This document shows positions 16,979 to 25,970 of a stretch of DNA of 64,000 bases, one piece after another. Source of the DNA: Duganella sp. CF517 (GTDB lineage Bacteria; Pseudomonadota; Gammaproteobacteria; Burkholderiales; Burkholderiaceae_D). How positions within the stretch are numbered: position 1 is the first letter of the stretch; each line of letters starts with the position of its first letter. Position numbers and translations under genes: made by a program. The DNA is taken from contig NZ_FODC01000006.1 in assembly GCF_900110275.1 (NCBI RefSeq), positions 1-64,000 on the forward strand, given 5' to 3'. A model generated the notes under the pieces. That model made no database searches. It was given only the letters and a program-made list of their open reading frames with translations, and was not told the origin of the DNA.

Positions 16979-17006
16979 CGGCGCCCCCACGGCGCCGTTT
17001 TCTTTT
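16979..17006 (+). terminator. Terminator after ctpA-like gene
   Basis: CGGCGCC (16979-16985) pairs with GGCGCCG (16991-16997), loop CCCAC, then TTTTCTTTTT. Confidence 0.85.
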
Positions 17007-17107
17007 TCGTCGCCTATTTCGGCCGTTTATTGCGCGCATCGCGCGGCCATTGTGTAGAATTTGGCTCATTATTGGCGCAAGCCATTGCCAAATTCGAAAG
17101 TTTAACC

Positions 17108-18229
17108 ATGAAACAAGCCGTCATCAGCGGTACCGGCCTTTTTACGCCGGCCCAATCGATCTCCAATGAAGAGCTGGTCGAGTGCTTCAACGCCTACGCC
17201 GAGCAGTTCAACGCCGACAACGCCGCCGCCATCGCCGAAGGCACCGCCACCCCGCTGGAAATGTCGAGCGTGGCCTTCATCGAGAAAGCGTCCGGCATCA
17301 AGTCGCGCTATGTGATGGAAAAATCGGGCATCCTCGATCCGCAACGCATGGTCTCGCGCATTCCCGAGCGCGCCGACGAGGAACTGTCGCTGCAGGCGGA
17401 AATCTGCGTCGCCGCCGCCCACCAGGCGCTGGACCGCGCCGGCCGCACGCCGGCCGACATCGACATGGTGCTGGTGGCCTGCTCGAACATGCAGCGCGGC
17501 TACCCGGCGATGGCGGTCGAGGTGCAGGGCGCGCTCGGCATCGACGGCTACGGCTTCGACATGAACGTGGCCTGCTCGTCGGCCACCTTCGGCATCCAGC
17601 AGGCGGTGGCGGCGGTGCAGAGCGGCCAGGCGCGCGCGGTGCTGGTGCTCAATCCGGAAATCACCAGCGGCCACCTGAACTGGCGCGACCGCGACAGCCA
17701 CTTCATCTTCGGCGACGCCTGCACGGCGATGGTCATCGAGGCGGCCGACACGGCCAAGGGTTCGCAGCGCTGGGAAATCCTCGACACCAAGCTCAAGACG
17801 AGCTTCTCGAACAACATCCGCAACAACTTCGGCTTCCTCAACCGTTTCGACGAGTCGGGCATCGGCCAGCCGGACAAGCTGTTCCGCCAGCAGGGCCGGA
17901 AAGTGTTCAAGGATGTCTGCCCGATGGCGGCCGACATGATCAAGGCCACCATCGCCGGCGCCGGCCTGGAAGTGCCGCAGGTGAGCCGCTACTGGCTGCA
18001 CCAGGCCAACCTGAACATGAATCTCCTGATCAGCCGCCTGGTGCTGGGCCGCGACGCCGAGCCGGGCGAGGCGCCGGTGATCCTCGACGAATACGCCAAC
18101 ACCTCGTCGGCCGGCTCGATCATCGCCTTCCACAAGCACTCCAACGACATGGCCGCCGGCCAGCTGGGCGTGATCTGCTCGTTCGGCGCCGGCTACTCGA
18201 TCGGCTGCGTGGTGGTGCGCAAAGTCTGA
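17108..18229 (+). CDS. Beta-ketoacyl-ACP synthase III family enzyme
   Basis: A 373-residue thiolase-fold condensing enzyme. The catalytic triad is Cys156 (NVACSSA), His in WLHQANLNM and Asn in EYANTSSAG. It is longer than housekeeping FabH (about 320), with an extra segment near residues 25-60. No other fatty acid genes are adjacent. It may therefore be a FabH-like enzyme for a special primer or a secondary lipid rather than the main fatty-acid initiator. The ATG at 17108 is chosen over an upstream in-frame start because the alignment to family N-termini (MKQAVISGTG) begins here. Substrate is unknown. Confidence 0.85.
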   Translation: MKQAVISGTGLFTPAQSISNEELVECFNAYAEQFNADNAAAIAEGTATPLEMSSVAFIEKASGIKSRYVMEKSGILDPQRMVSRIPERADEELSLQAEICVAAAHQALDRAGRTPADIDMVLVACSNMQRGYPAMAVEVQGALGIDGYGFDMNVACSSATFGIQQAVAAVQSGQARAVLVLNPEITSGHLNWRDRDSHFIFGDACTAMVIEAADTAKGSQRWEILDTKLKTSFSNNIRNNFGFLNRFDESGIGQPDKLFRQQGRKVFKDVCPMAADMIKATIAGAGLEVPQVSRYWLHQANLNMNLLISRLVLGRDAEPGEAPVILDEYANTSSAGSIIAFHKHSNDMAAGQLGVICSFGAGYSIGCVVVRKV

Positions 18230-18399
18230 GGCAGGCGATGCGATCACGCCGACGTTATCGGATGAACCCGAAGCTGGCGCGATCGAAGCCGCCGGCCGTC
18301 AAGGCGTGTCGCGCCGTCTCCAGTAACGGGCTCTGAGCGGCACGCCCTCCGTGTGCTACCCTTGGGGCTGTCCCCAACCTCCAGAGGAGCCCCCCGCGC

Positions 18400-20124
18400 A
18401 TGCCCCACAATATCAGTCTGATCACCACAATCGCAGCGGCGCTGGGCTTCGGCCTGGTGTTCGGCTACCTTGCAACGCGCCTCAAGCTCCCGGCGCTGGT
18501 TGGTTATCTGGCTGCGGGTATCATGTTGGGACCGGCGACACCAGGCTTCGTCGCCGACGCCGCGCTGGCGTCGCAGCTGGCCGAAATCGGCGTCATGCTG
18601 ATGATGTTCGGCGTCGGCCTGCACTTCTCGCTCGACGACCTGTGGGCGGTGCGCAAGGTGGCGCTGCCCGGCGCGGTGCTGCAAATCGCCGTCGCCACCG
18701 CGCTCGGCATGGCGCTGGCCCACTTCTGGGGCTGGAGCATCGGCGGCGGCCTGGTGTTCGGCCTGGCGCTGTCGGTGGCCAGCACCGTGGTGCTGCTGCG
18801 CGCGCTGGAGGAACGCGGCATCCTCGATACCTTCAACGGCCGCATCGCGGTCGGCTGGCTGGTGGTGGAAGACCTGGTCACCGTCATGGTGCTGGTGCTG
18901 CTGCCGGCGCTGGCCGGATCGCTCGGCGGCGTCTCGCTCGACGCCCACGGTGTCGCCATCCCCGCCGGCGAAGTCGATCTGTGGGGCACGCTGGCCGTCA
19001 CGCTGGGCAAGGTCGGCGCCTTCATCGCGCTGATGCTGGTGGTCGGCCGCAAGCTGTTCCCGTGGATCCTGTGGCAGGTGGCGCGCACCGGCTCGCGCGA
19101 GCTGTTCACCTTGTGCGTGATCGCCGCCGCCGTCGGTATCGCCTACGGCTCGACGCACTACTTCGGCGTCTCGTTCGCGCTGGGCGCATTCTTCGCCGGC
19201 ATGGTGCTGCGCGAGTCGGAACTGGCGCACCGCGCGGCGCAGGAATCGCTGCCGCTGCGCGACGCGTTCGCGGTGCTGTTCTTCGTTTCGGTGGGCATGC
19301 TGTTCGAACCGACCATCGTGACCGAGCAGCCGCTCAAATTGCTGGCGGTGGTGGCCATCATCGTGTTCGGCAAATCGCTGGCCGCCTTCGTGCTGGTGGT
19401 GCTGCTGCGCTACCCGGCCAAGACGGCGCTGATGGTGTCGGCCAGCCTGGCGCAGATCGGCGAGTTCTCCTTCATCCTGGCGGCGCTGGGGTTGTCGCTC
19501 AAGCTCATGCCGATCGAGGGCCAGAGCCTGATCCTGGCCGGCGCCATCATCTCGATCGCGCTCAATCCGGTGGTGTTCCGCCTCTCCAAACCGCTGGAAC
19601 GCTGGATGGGCAAGGACGGTTCGATGGTGTCGAAATTCGAGCGCACGGCCGATCCGCTGGCCGAGCTGCCGATGTCGGTGCCGCACGAGCATCTGGACGG
19701 GCAGGTGGTGCTGGTGGGGTATGGGCGCGTGGGCCGGCGCATCGCCGAGGTGCTGGTCAAGCACGGCATCCCGTTCGTGGTGGCGGAGCAGAACCGCGAG
19801 ATCGTCGACCAGCTGCGCAAGGACGGCATCCACGCGGTGGCCGGCAACGCGGGCGAGCCGGCGGTGCTGATCCAGGCGCACATCGCGCGCGCCGGCATGC
19901 TGGTGATCGCGACGCCGGACACCTTCCATGTGCGGGCGATGGTGGAGACGGCGCGTTTGCTCAACCCGAACATCAAAACCGTGGTGCGCACGCATAACGA
20001 ACAGGAAGCGGAACTGCTGCGCAGCGAATTGGCCGGCAAGATCTTCATCGGCGAGGAGGAACTGGCCAACGGCATGACCGATTTCGTCGTCACCAATTTC
20101 GAGCGTAACAGCGGCGCGCATTGA
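18400..20124 (+). CDS. KefC/YbaL-type cation:proton antiporter
   Basis: A 574-residue CPA2 antiporter. About 12 membrane segments span residues 1-395, starting LITTIAAALGFGLVFGYLA, and include the conserved FFAGMVLRESE and SLAQIGEFSFIL segments. A cytoplasmic RCK/TrkA-N domain follows with nucleotide-binding VLVGYGRVGRRIAEVL (about 435). Length and order match YbaL (558). It exports K+ or Na+ in exchange for H+, gated by the ligand at the RCK domain. It is followed by the convergent fadH gene with only 27 bases between and no visible terminator. Confidence 0.9.
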   Translation: MPHNISLITTIAAALGFGLVFGYLATRLKLPALVGYLAAGIMLGPATPGFVADAALASQLAEIGVMLMMFGVGLHFSLDDLWAVRKVALPGAVLQIAVATALGMALAHFWGWSIGGGLVFGLALSVASTVVLLRALEERGILDTFNGRIAVGWLVVEDLVTVMVLVLLPALAGSLGGVSLDAHGVAIPAGEVDLWGTLAVTLGKVGAFIALMLVVGRKLFPWILWQVARTGSRELFTLCVIAAAVGIAYGSTHYFGVSFALGAFFAGMVLRESELAHRAAQESLPLRDAFAVLFFVSVGMLFEPTIVTEQPLKLLAVVAIIVFGKSLAAFVLVVLLRYPAKTALMVSASLAQIGEFSFILAALGLSLKLMPIEGQSLILAGAIISIALNPVVFRLSKPLERWMGKDGSMVSKFERTADPLAELPMSVPHEHLDGQVVLVGYGRVGRRIAEVLVKHGIPFVVAEQNREIVDQLRKDGIHAVAGNAGEPAVLIQAHIARAGMLVIATPDTFHVRAMVETARLLNPNIKTVVRTHNEQEAELLRSELAGKIFIGEEELANGMTDFVVTNFERNSGAH

Positions 20125-20151
20125 ACCAGCGGCCGCCTTCGACCGGTTGCG

Positions 20152-22203
20152 TTACAGGCCCAGGCCGACAGCCAGCTCCGCGCCTTCCTTGATGGCGCGC
20201 TTGGCGTCCAGCTCCGCCGCCAGCGCGGCGCCGCCGATCTTGCGGAAGCGCGGCCACGACGGATTCGCTTTCGCCTCCTCCTCCGACGGCATCAACTCGG
20301 TCAGGCTGTCCTGGCCCGCGCACACCACCACGTTATCCACCGACAGCAAGCGCTGCTCGCCGCCGACCGTGATGTGCAAGCCATGGTCGTCGATCCGGTC
20401 GTACTGCACGCCCCCGATCATCACCACGCCATTGCGCGCGAGGACGGCGCGGTGCACCCAGCCCGAGGTCTTGCCCAGCCCCGCCCCCAGCTTGGACGTC
20501 TTGCGCTGCAACAGATACAACTGCCGCACCGGCTCCGGCGTCGCCGGCGCGACCAGGCCGCCCGGCGTGTCGCCCTTCAAACCCACGCCCCATTCCCTGG
20601 CCCAGACATCCAGCGCCAGCGGCAGCGGATGCTTAGGATCGTGCAGCAGATATTCGCCGACATCGAAGCCGATGCCGCCGGCGCCGATGATGGCCACGCG
20701 CTTGCCGACCGGCGCCTTGTTCTGCAACACGTCGATATACGACAGCACCTTCGGATGATCGATGCCTTCGATCGGCGGGCGGCGCACCTTGATGCCGGTG
20801 GCGACCACCACCTCGTCATAACCCTCGGCGATCAGCTGCTCGCGCGTCACGCGCACGCCCAGCTTGAGCTTCACGCCGGTCAAATCGATCCGGCGGCGGA
20901 AGTAGCGGATGGTCTCGGCGAATTCCTCCTTGCCCGGAATTTGCATGGCGATCTTGAACTGGCCGCCGACGCTGTCGGCCGAGTCGAACAAGGTGACATC
21001 GTGGCCGCATTCGGCCGCCACCGTCGCCGCCGACAATCCCGCCGGCCCGGCGCCGACCACCGCCACCCGGCGCGGCCTGGCCGTCCTGGCGTACACCAGT
21101 TCCGTCTCGTGGCAGGCGCGCGGGTTGACCAGGCAGCTGGCGCGCTTGTTGGAGAAGGTGTGATCGAGGCAGGCCTGGTTGCAGCCGATGCAGGTGTTGA
21201 TCTCGTCGGCCTTGCCCTGCGCCGCCTTGACGACGAAGTGCGAGTCGGCCAGGAAGGGGCGCGCCATCGAGATCATGTCGGCGTCGCCGCGCTGCAGGAT
21301 GCCTTCCGCCTCGGCCGGCATGTTGATGCGGTTCGACGCCACCACCGGTATCGTCAGCTCCAGCCGCAGGCGGCCGGCGATGCCGGCGAAGGCGGCGCGC
21401 GGCACCGACGTGACGATGGTCGGCACCCGCGCCTCGTGCCAGCCGTAGCCGCTGTTGAGGATCGTGACGCCGGCCTGCTGCAGCGCCTTGGCCACCGCCA
21501 CCACGTCCTCCCAGGTATTGCCGCCGTCGACCAGGTCGAGCAGCGAGTGGCGGTACATGATGATGAAGTCATGACCGACTTCGGCGCGGATGCGCTTGAC
21601 GATTTCCACCGGCAGCCGCATGCGGTTCTCGATGCTGCCGCCCCAGCGGTCGGTGCGCAGGTTGGTGCGCGCGCACAGGAACTGGTTGAGCAGGTAGCCT
21701 TCGCTGCCCATCACCTCGATGCCGTCGTAGCCCGCCTCGCGCGCCAGCCTGGCGCAGCGCGCGTAGTCGCGTATCGTCCGCTCGATGCCGGCCTCGGTCA
21801 GCGCGCGCGGCTTGAACGGCGAGATCGGCGATTTCTTGTCCGACGCCGACACCACGAACGGCTGATAGCCGTAGCGGCCCGCGTGCAGGATCTGCATCAG
21901 GATCTTGCCGCCCTCCTCGTGCACCGCGCTGGTGACGCGGCGGTGATTGCGCACGTCGCCCTTGAAGTTGAGCGTCCCGCCGAAGGGCAGCAACCATCCG
22001 GAGCGGTTGGGAGAAATACCGCCGGTGACGATCAGGCCCACGCCCCCGCGCGCGCGCTCCCGGTAGAACGCCGCGAGCTTGCCGTAGTTGTAGAAGCGGT
22101 CTTCCAGGCCGGTGTGCATCGATCCCATGACGACGCGGTTGCGCAGCGTGGTGAAACCCAGGTCGAGGGGCGCCAGCAAATGGGGGTATGGTGTATTTGT
22201 CAT
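20152..22203 (-). CDS. fadH: 2,4-dienoyl-CoA reductase (NADPH), FadH type
   Basis: A 683-residue iron-sulphur flavoenzyme that reduces 2,4-dienoyl-CoA in degradation of unsaturated fatty acids. An N-terminal OYE-type FMN barrel (about 1-335) has HAGRYGYQP. The 4Fe-4S cysteines CIGCNQAC...C lie near 340-360. A FAD/NADPH domain follows (VAVVGAGPAGLSAA, VAIIGAGGIGFDVGEYL). Length matches E. coli FadH (672). The first codon is ATG 22203, 158 bases divergent from the SRPBCC gene. No other beta-oxidation gene is adjacent. Confidence 0.9.
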   Translation of the reverse strand: MTNTPYPHLLAPLDLGFTTLRNRVVMGSMHTGLEDRFYNYGKLAAFYRERARGGVGLIVTGGISPNRSGWLLPFGGTLNFKGDVRNHRRVTSAVHEEGGKILMQILHAGRYGYQPFVVSASDKKSPISPFKPRALTEAGIERTIRDYARCARLAREAGYDGIEVMGSEGYLLNQFLCARTNLRTDRWGGSIENRMRLPVEIVKRIRAEVGHDFIIMYRHSLLDLVDGGNTWEDVVAVAKALQQAGVTILNSGYGWHEARVPTIVTSVPRAAFAGIAGRLRLELTIPVVASNRINMPAEAEGILQRGDADMISMARPFLADSHFVVKAAQGKADEINTCIGCNQACLDHTFSNKRASCLVNPRACHETELVYARTARPRRVAVVGAGPAGLSAATVAAECGHDVTLFDSADSVGGQFKIAMQIPGKEEFAETIRYFRRRIDLTGVKLKLGVRVTREQLIAEGYDEVVVATGIKVRRPPIEGIDHPKVLSYIDVLQNKAPVGKRVAIIGAGGIGFDVGEYLLHDPKHPLPLALDVWAREWGVGLKGDTPGGLVAPATPEPVRQLYLLQRKTSKLGAGLGKTSGWVHRAVLARNGVVMIGGVQYDRIDDHGLHITVGGEQRLLSVDNVVVCAGQDSLTELMPSEEEAKANPSWPRFRKIGGAALAAELDAKRAIKEGAELAVGLGL

Positions 22204-22360
22204 TATGGTTATATGGCCCAGGTGTGATCCGTCAGACTGGATGCCCGCATTAAAACCGAATTCTCTAGACCCGGGCTTCTAAAGGCCCGGCACCGCGTGT
22301 ATTTTGTAACGGGATGGCGCTTCGCTTGTATTCTGCCACCCTTTCCCTTACGCTGGAACG

Positions 22361-23020
22361 ATGAAGCGATTCCTTGTGTATTTGTTGTTAGGTGTGGCTG
22401 CCCCGGTGGCGATGGCACAAGCACCTAAGCTTGAACTACCCAAGCTGGAGGTCTCGGTCAATCGCGTGGACGCCGAAGCGCGGCACATGTACGAAGTGGA
22501 CGCCACCGCGACGGTGGCGGCGCCACTGCCGAAGGTATGGCGCGTGCTGACTGGCTACGAGCGCATGTCGGAGTTCGTGCCCGACCTGGAATCGTGCAAG
22601 GTCCTGTCACGCAACGGCAACGAAGTGATCATCGAACAATTCGGCGTGGCGCGGTTTCTGTTCATGTCCAAGGCCATCCACCTGATCGTGCGGGCGACCG
22701 AGCAGCCGATGTCGTCGATCGAAATCTCGCTGATCTCCGGCGACATGAAGCACTACGAATCGAAGTGGGAACTGGTGCCGATGCCGGAGACCGGCGGCAC
22801 CAGGATCGTCTACAGCGGCAAGCTGCTGCCGAATTTTTATGTGCCGGGCATCCTGGGATCGAACATGATCCGCAGCGACATCGAACACATGATGAGCGCC
22901 GTGGTGGCGCGCATCGAGCGCCGCGACGACGGCCCCAAACGGGGCGGCGTGCAGGCCACGCCGGCGGTCCCCGTCAACGCCCCCGCGCCATCGCCGGCAC
23001 AGCCCAATCAGGCCAGGTAG
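22361..23020 (+). CDS. Secreted SRPBCC (START-like) protein
   Basis: A 219-residue protein with signal peptide (residues 1-19, PVAMA-QA). A polyketide cyclase/SRPBCC fold follows, with ATVAAPLPKVWRVLTGYERMSEFVPDLESC at about 46-76 (shown here only by its ends) and the C-terminal helix region around IEHMMSAVVARIE. Such folds bind hydrophobic ligands; the ligand is unknown. A Pro/Ala-rich tail ends the protein. Its 3' end overlaps the convergent gene at 23008 by 13 bases. Confidence 0.75.
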   Translation: MKRFLVYLLLGVAAPVAMAQAPKLELPKLEVSVNRVDAEARHMYEVDATATVAAPLPKVWRVLTGYERMSEFVPDLESCKVLSRNGNEVIIEQFGVARFLFMSKAIHLIVRATEQPMSSIEISLISGDMKHYESKWELVPMPETGGTRIVYSGKLLPNFYVPGILGSNMIRSDIEHMMSAVVARIERRDDGPKRGGVQATPAVPVNAPAPSPAQPNQAR

Positions 23021-23460
23021 GTATCGCGCGAGCGCAGCTCGGCGAAGTTTTCCAGGCTGCCGATTTTCACCAGCACCGGATTCAAACTCAATTTGCTCTG
23101 CATCGAGCGCCAGGCGAACTGCCACTCCTGCTCCTGCGCCTCGGCCGCCGTCTTGGTGAAGGCGGCGCCCAGCGCGGCGCGGGTGCCGTATTCGACGGCG
23201 CCGTCGATGCCGGCCCAGCTGGGGAGCGCGCGCTGCACCGCGCGGTGCAGGCGCTCGCCGAATTCCTCGGTGTTGTGGATGATCAGGCAGGCGTCGGACG
23301 AGAACAGCTCGAACAGCTTGCGGTCCCACGCCTTCGAAAAGCTCAGGGTCAGGCAGTTCGAGGCCGGGACGAGGATGAACTGGCCCTGGGTCAGCGCCAG
23401 TTCCAGGTCTTCGCGCACGCCGTAGCGGTGCAGGGTCGGAGGGCGTTGGTAGTCGTGCAT
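23008..23460 (-). CDS. Conserved-looking cytoplasmic protein, unknown function
   Basis: A 150-residue soluble protein without signal or membrane segment. It has a single Trp-rich stretch (EWQFAWRSMQSKL) and two Cys. No family is recognised. The last 13 bases overlap the 3' end of the SRPBCC gene on the other strand. It lies 23 bases downstream of the DUF2721 gene, so it is likely co-transcribed with it. Codon use matches the surrounding chromosome, which supports a real gene. Confidence 0.7.
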   Translation of the reverse strand: MHDYQRPPTLHRYGVREDLELALTQGQFILVPASNCLTLSFSKAWDRKLFELFSSDACLIIHNTEEFGERLHRAVQRALPSWAGIDGAVEYGTRAALGAAFTKTAAEAQEQEWQFAWRSMQSKLSLNPVLVKIGSLENFAELRSRDTYLA

Positions 23461-23483
23461 GTTGGTACTCTATTCTTTACAGG

Positions 23484-23930
23484 TTATTTGACCGGGGCGC
23501 GGCGCACGTGGCGGTGCGAGCGCATCGCCGCCGAGGCGATGAAGATCTCGCGCAGCAGGTAGCAGAAGCTGCCGATCAGCGCCAGCATCGCCACCACGAA
23601 CATGCCGGCGATGTATTTGTCCAGCGGGGTGTTGGTGATGTCGCCCAAAAACAGCATCGCGATGACCAGGCAAATCAGCAGGCCGCAGGCGGTCGACAGG
23701 GTGATCGAGGCGTTGATCAGGTGCGATCTTCGGTACAGCACATCGAGTTCGTTCAGATAGACGTCGCTGTAACCGATGTCGAGCCGGTCCTCCAGCACCC
23801 GCGAACGGTCGATGATGCGTGCCAGCCGGTTGGTCAGCACCATCAGGTTAGTGCACACGCCGGTCAGCAGGAACACCGGCGCGATGGCCAGTTGGATAAT
23901 GTGGCCGATATCGCCGATCTGGATATTCAT
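23484..23930 (-). CDS. DUF2721 family membrane protein
   Basis: A 148-residue protein with three hydrophobic segments (about 10-30, 70-95 and 108-130). The charged connector LARIIDRSRVLEDRL after the first helix is the hallmark of DUF2721. Function is unknown for the family. It is followed by the unknown 23008 gene at 23 bases spacing, suggesting a two-gene unit. Confidence 0.8.
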   Translation of the reverse strand: MNIQIGDIGHIIQLAIAPVFLLTGVCTNLMVLTNRLARIIDRSRVLEDRLDIGYSDVYLNELDVLYRRSHLINASITLSTACGLLICLVIAMLFLGDITNTPLDKYIAGMFVVAMLALIGSFCYLLREIFIASAAMRSHRHVRRAPVK

Positions 23931-24057
23931 GATTGCATATAAGCTGGTTTTAATGCGCGCCTCTCTGGGCAGTCGATATTGCTAGTCAAGCCATAGTGTA
24001 GCAGCCCGGGACGGGCGCGGGCCGATTCCCGGCGCCGCGCGCGCGAATGTGCGGCGT

Positions 24058-25014
24058 TTATGCAAACGCGCGGCCGCGCTTGAACTGTTCGGTCGCGCCC
24101 ACCAGCGCGCGCGCGATCCCCTTTTCCATCGCGCCGTGGCCGGCGTCGGGAATCATGTGCAGCACCGCGCCCGGCCAGGCCTGGCGCAGGCGCCAGGCCG
24201 ACGACGGCGGGCAAATCACGTCGTAGCGGCCCTGCACGATCACCGCCGGCAGGTGGGCGATGCGGCCCATGTCGCGGATTAGTTGATCGTCTTCGAAGAA
24301 GCCCAGGTTGGCCATGTAGTGCGATTCGAGCCGGCCCACGCCCAGGTCGAGCGCGTCCGACGGCGGTTCGTCCGGCTGCGGCAGCAGGAACACGCGGCGG
24401 CCCTCGAAACGGCTCCACGCGCGCACCGCCGGCCAGTGGACCTCCGGGTCGTCGCTCATGATGCGGTCGACGTAGGCCTTGAGCAGGTCGCCGCGCTCCG
24501 CCTGCGGAATCGGCGCGATGAACTCCTCGTACACTTCGGGGTGGAACCACTGCGCGCCGTACAGGAACCAGTCGATTTCCGCCTGCGTGCACAGGAAGAT
24601 CCCGCGCAGCACGAAGCCGAGGCAACGCCCGGGATGCGCCTGGCCGTAGGCCAGCGCCAGGGTCGAGCCCCACGAGCCGCCGAACACCAGCCACTGCCCG
24701 ATGCCGAACAGCGCGCGCAGGCGTTCGATGTCCTCGATCAGCAGCTGGGTGGTGTTGCCGCGGCACTCGCCCAGCGGCAGCGACTTGCCGGCGCCGCGCT
24801 GGTCGAACAGGATCACGCGGTACTGTTCCGGGTCGAAGAAGCGGCGGTGCTGCGGCGACAGGCCGGCGCCCGGGCCGCCGTGCAGGAAGATGACCGGAAT
24901 GCCGTCCGGATTGCCGACCTCCTCCCAATAGATGGTGTGCAGGTCGTCGACCGCCAGCATGCCGTGCCGGGTCGGCAGGATGGGCGGGAACAGGGGCGAG
25001 GTCGGGTCGAACAT
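24058..25014 (-). CDS. pip: Prolyl aminopeptidase
   Basis: A 318-residue alpha/beta hydrolase (S33) that removes N-terminal proline from peptides, in the cytoplasm. Oxyanion motif HGGPGAG, nucleophile elbow GGSWGSTLAL, Asp in GRYDVICPP and His in DAGHGAMEKG are all visible. Length is as usual for the monomeric enzyme. The start at 25014 (MFDPTSPLFPPI) is preferred to an in-frame ATG 37 codons upstream, since that would cross the terminator of phaB. Confidence 0.92.
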   Translation of the reverse strand: MFDPTSPLFPPILPTRHGMLAVDDLHTIYWEEVGNPDGIPVIFLHGGPGAGLSPQHRRFFDPEQYRVILFDQRGAGKSLPLGECRGNTTQLLIEDIERLRALFGIGQWLVFGGSWGSTLALAYGQAHPGRCLGFVLRGIFLCTQAEIDWFLYGAQWFHPEVYEEFIAPIPQAERGDLLKAYVDRIMSDDPEVHWPAVRAWSRFEGRRVFLLPQPDEPPSDALDLGVGRLESHYMANLGFFEDDQLIRDMGRIAHLPAVIVQGRYDVICPPSSAWRLRQAWPGAVLHMIPDAGHGAMEKGIARALVGATEQFKRGRAFA

Positions 25015-25059
25015 GGCTATCCTTTGCGTATCCGTTGAGCATCGATAGCTGATTGTACG

Positions 25060-25093
25060 AAAAAAAAGCCAGGATCGCGAACGAACCTGGCTT
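25060..25093 (-). terminator. Terminator after phaB
   Basis: AAGCCAGG (25066-25073) pairs with CCTGGCTT (25086-25093), followed on the minus strand by eight T. It ends the phaA-phaB unit. Confidence 0.85.
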
Positions 25094-25137
25094 CGATTGC
25101 CGTGGCGGCAAGCTTGCCGCCCCACATGACGGCCGGC

Positions 25138-25878
25138 TTACGACATGTGCTGGCCGCCGTTGATGGCGATGTTGGCGCCGGTGACGAAGGCCGCCTCGTC
25201 CGACGACAGATACGCGACCAGGCCGGCCACTTCCTCGGGCTTGCCCAGGCGCGCCATCGGAATTTGCGGAATGATCTTGGTATCGAGCACTTCCTGCGGG
25301 ATTTCCATCACCATCTTGGTGCCGATGTAGCCGGGCGAGATGGTGTTGACGGTGACGCCCTTGCGCGCCACTTCCAGCGCCAGCGCCTTGGTGAAACCGT
25401 GCATGCCGGCCTTGGCCGCCGAGTAGTTGGTCTGGCCGAAGGCGCCCTTCTGGCCGTTGACCGACGAGATGTTGATGATGCGGCCCCAGCCGCGATCGAC
25501 CATGCCGTCGCAGACCGGCTTGGTCATGTTGAACACCGAGTCCAGGTTGGTGGCCATGACGGCGTCCCAGTTCGGCTTGTCCATCTTCTTGAACGTCATG
25601 TCGCGGGTGATGCCGGCGTTGTTGACCAGCACATCGATCGGACCGATGTCCTTTTCGATGGCGGCCACGCACGCCTGCGCCGAATCGTAGTCCGCCACGT
25701 CGCACGGATAGGCGCGGAAGTTGAACCCCTGGTCGCGCGTCGTGGCGAGCCACTGCTCGACCTTGGGATTGCCGGGGGAATACGTCGTGACCACGCAATA
25801 GCCGAGCGCCGACAGCTTGAAACACACCGCTTCGCCCAGACCGCCCATACCGCCAGTTACCAATGCAACTCTTGCCAT
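25138..25878 (-). CDS. phaB: Acetoacetyl-CoA reductase
   Basis: A 246-residue short-chain dehydrogenase, the second step of polyhydroxybutyrate synthesis: acetoacetyl-CoA plus NADPH to (R)-3-hydroxybutyryl-CoA. The nucleotide motif is TGGMGGLG, then NNAGITRDMTFKKM, and the catalytic Ser-Tyr-Lys is in ISSVNGQKGAFGQTNYSAAKAG. The last two motifs distinguish PhaB from FabG. GAGGGGACAATAAA precedes the ATG at 25878. It lies 92 bases after phaA on the same strand and is probably co-transcribed. The polymerase gene phaC is not in the window. Confidence 0.94.
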   Translation of the reverse strand: MARVALVTGGMGGLGEAVCFKLSALGYCVVTTYSPGNPKVEQWLATTRDQGFNFRAYPCDVADYDSAQACVAAIEKDIGPIDVLVNNAGITRDMTFKKMDKPNWDAVMATNLDSVFNMTKPVCDGMVDRGWGRIINISSVNGQKGAFGQTNYSAAKAGMHGFTKALALEVARKGVTVNTISPGYIGTKMVMEIPQEVLDTKIIPQIPMARLGKPEEVAGLVAYLSSDEAAFVTGANIAINGGQHMS

Positions 25879-25970
25879 TTTATTGTCCCCTCTTCGTAGT
25901 TGATACCAAACTTCGCTGACACCAAAGTTCGCGCGCCGCCCCGCGACCGCGGAGGCGGCATGTTTTATTC

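Noticed and set aside
18244..20121. A 625-codon minus-strand frame opposite the KefC-like antiporter
   Set aside because: It is a shadow. The plus strand shows membrane helices and an RCK domain.
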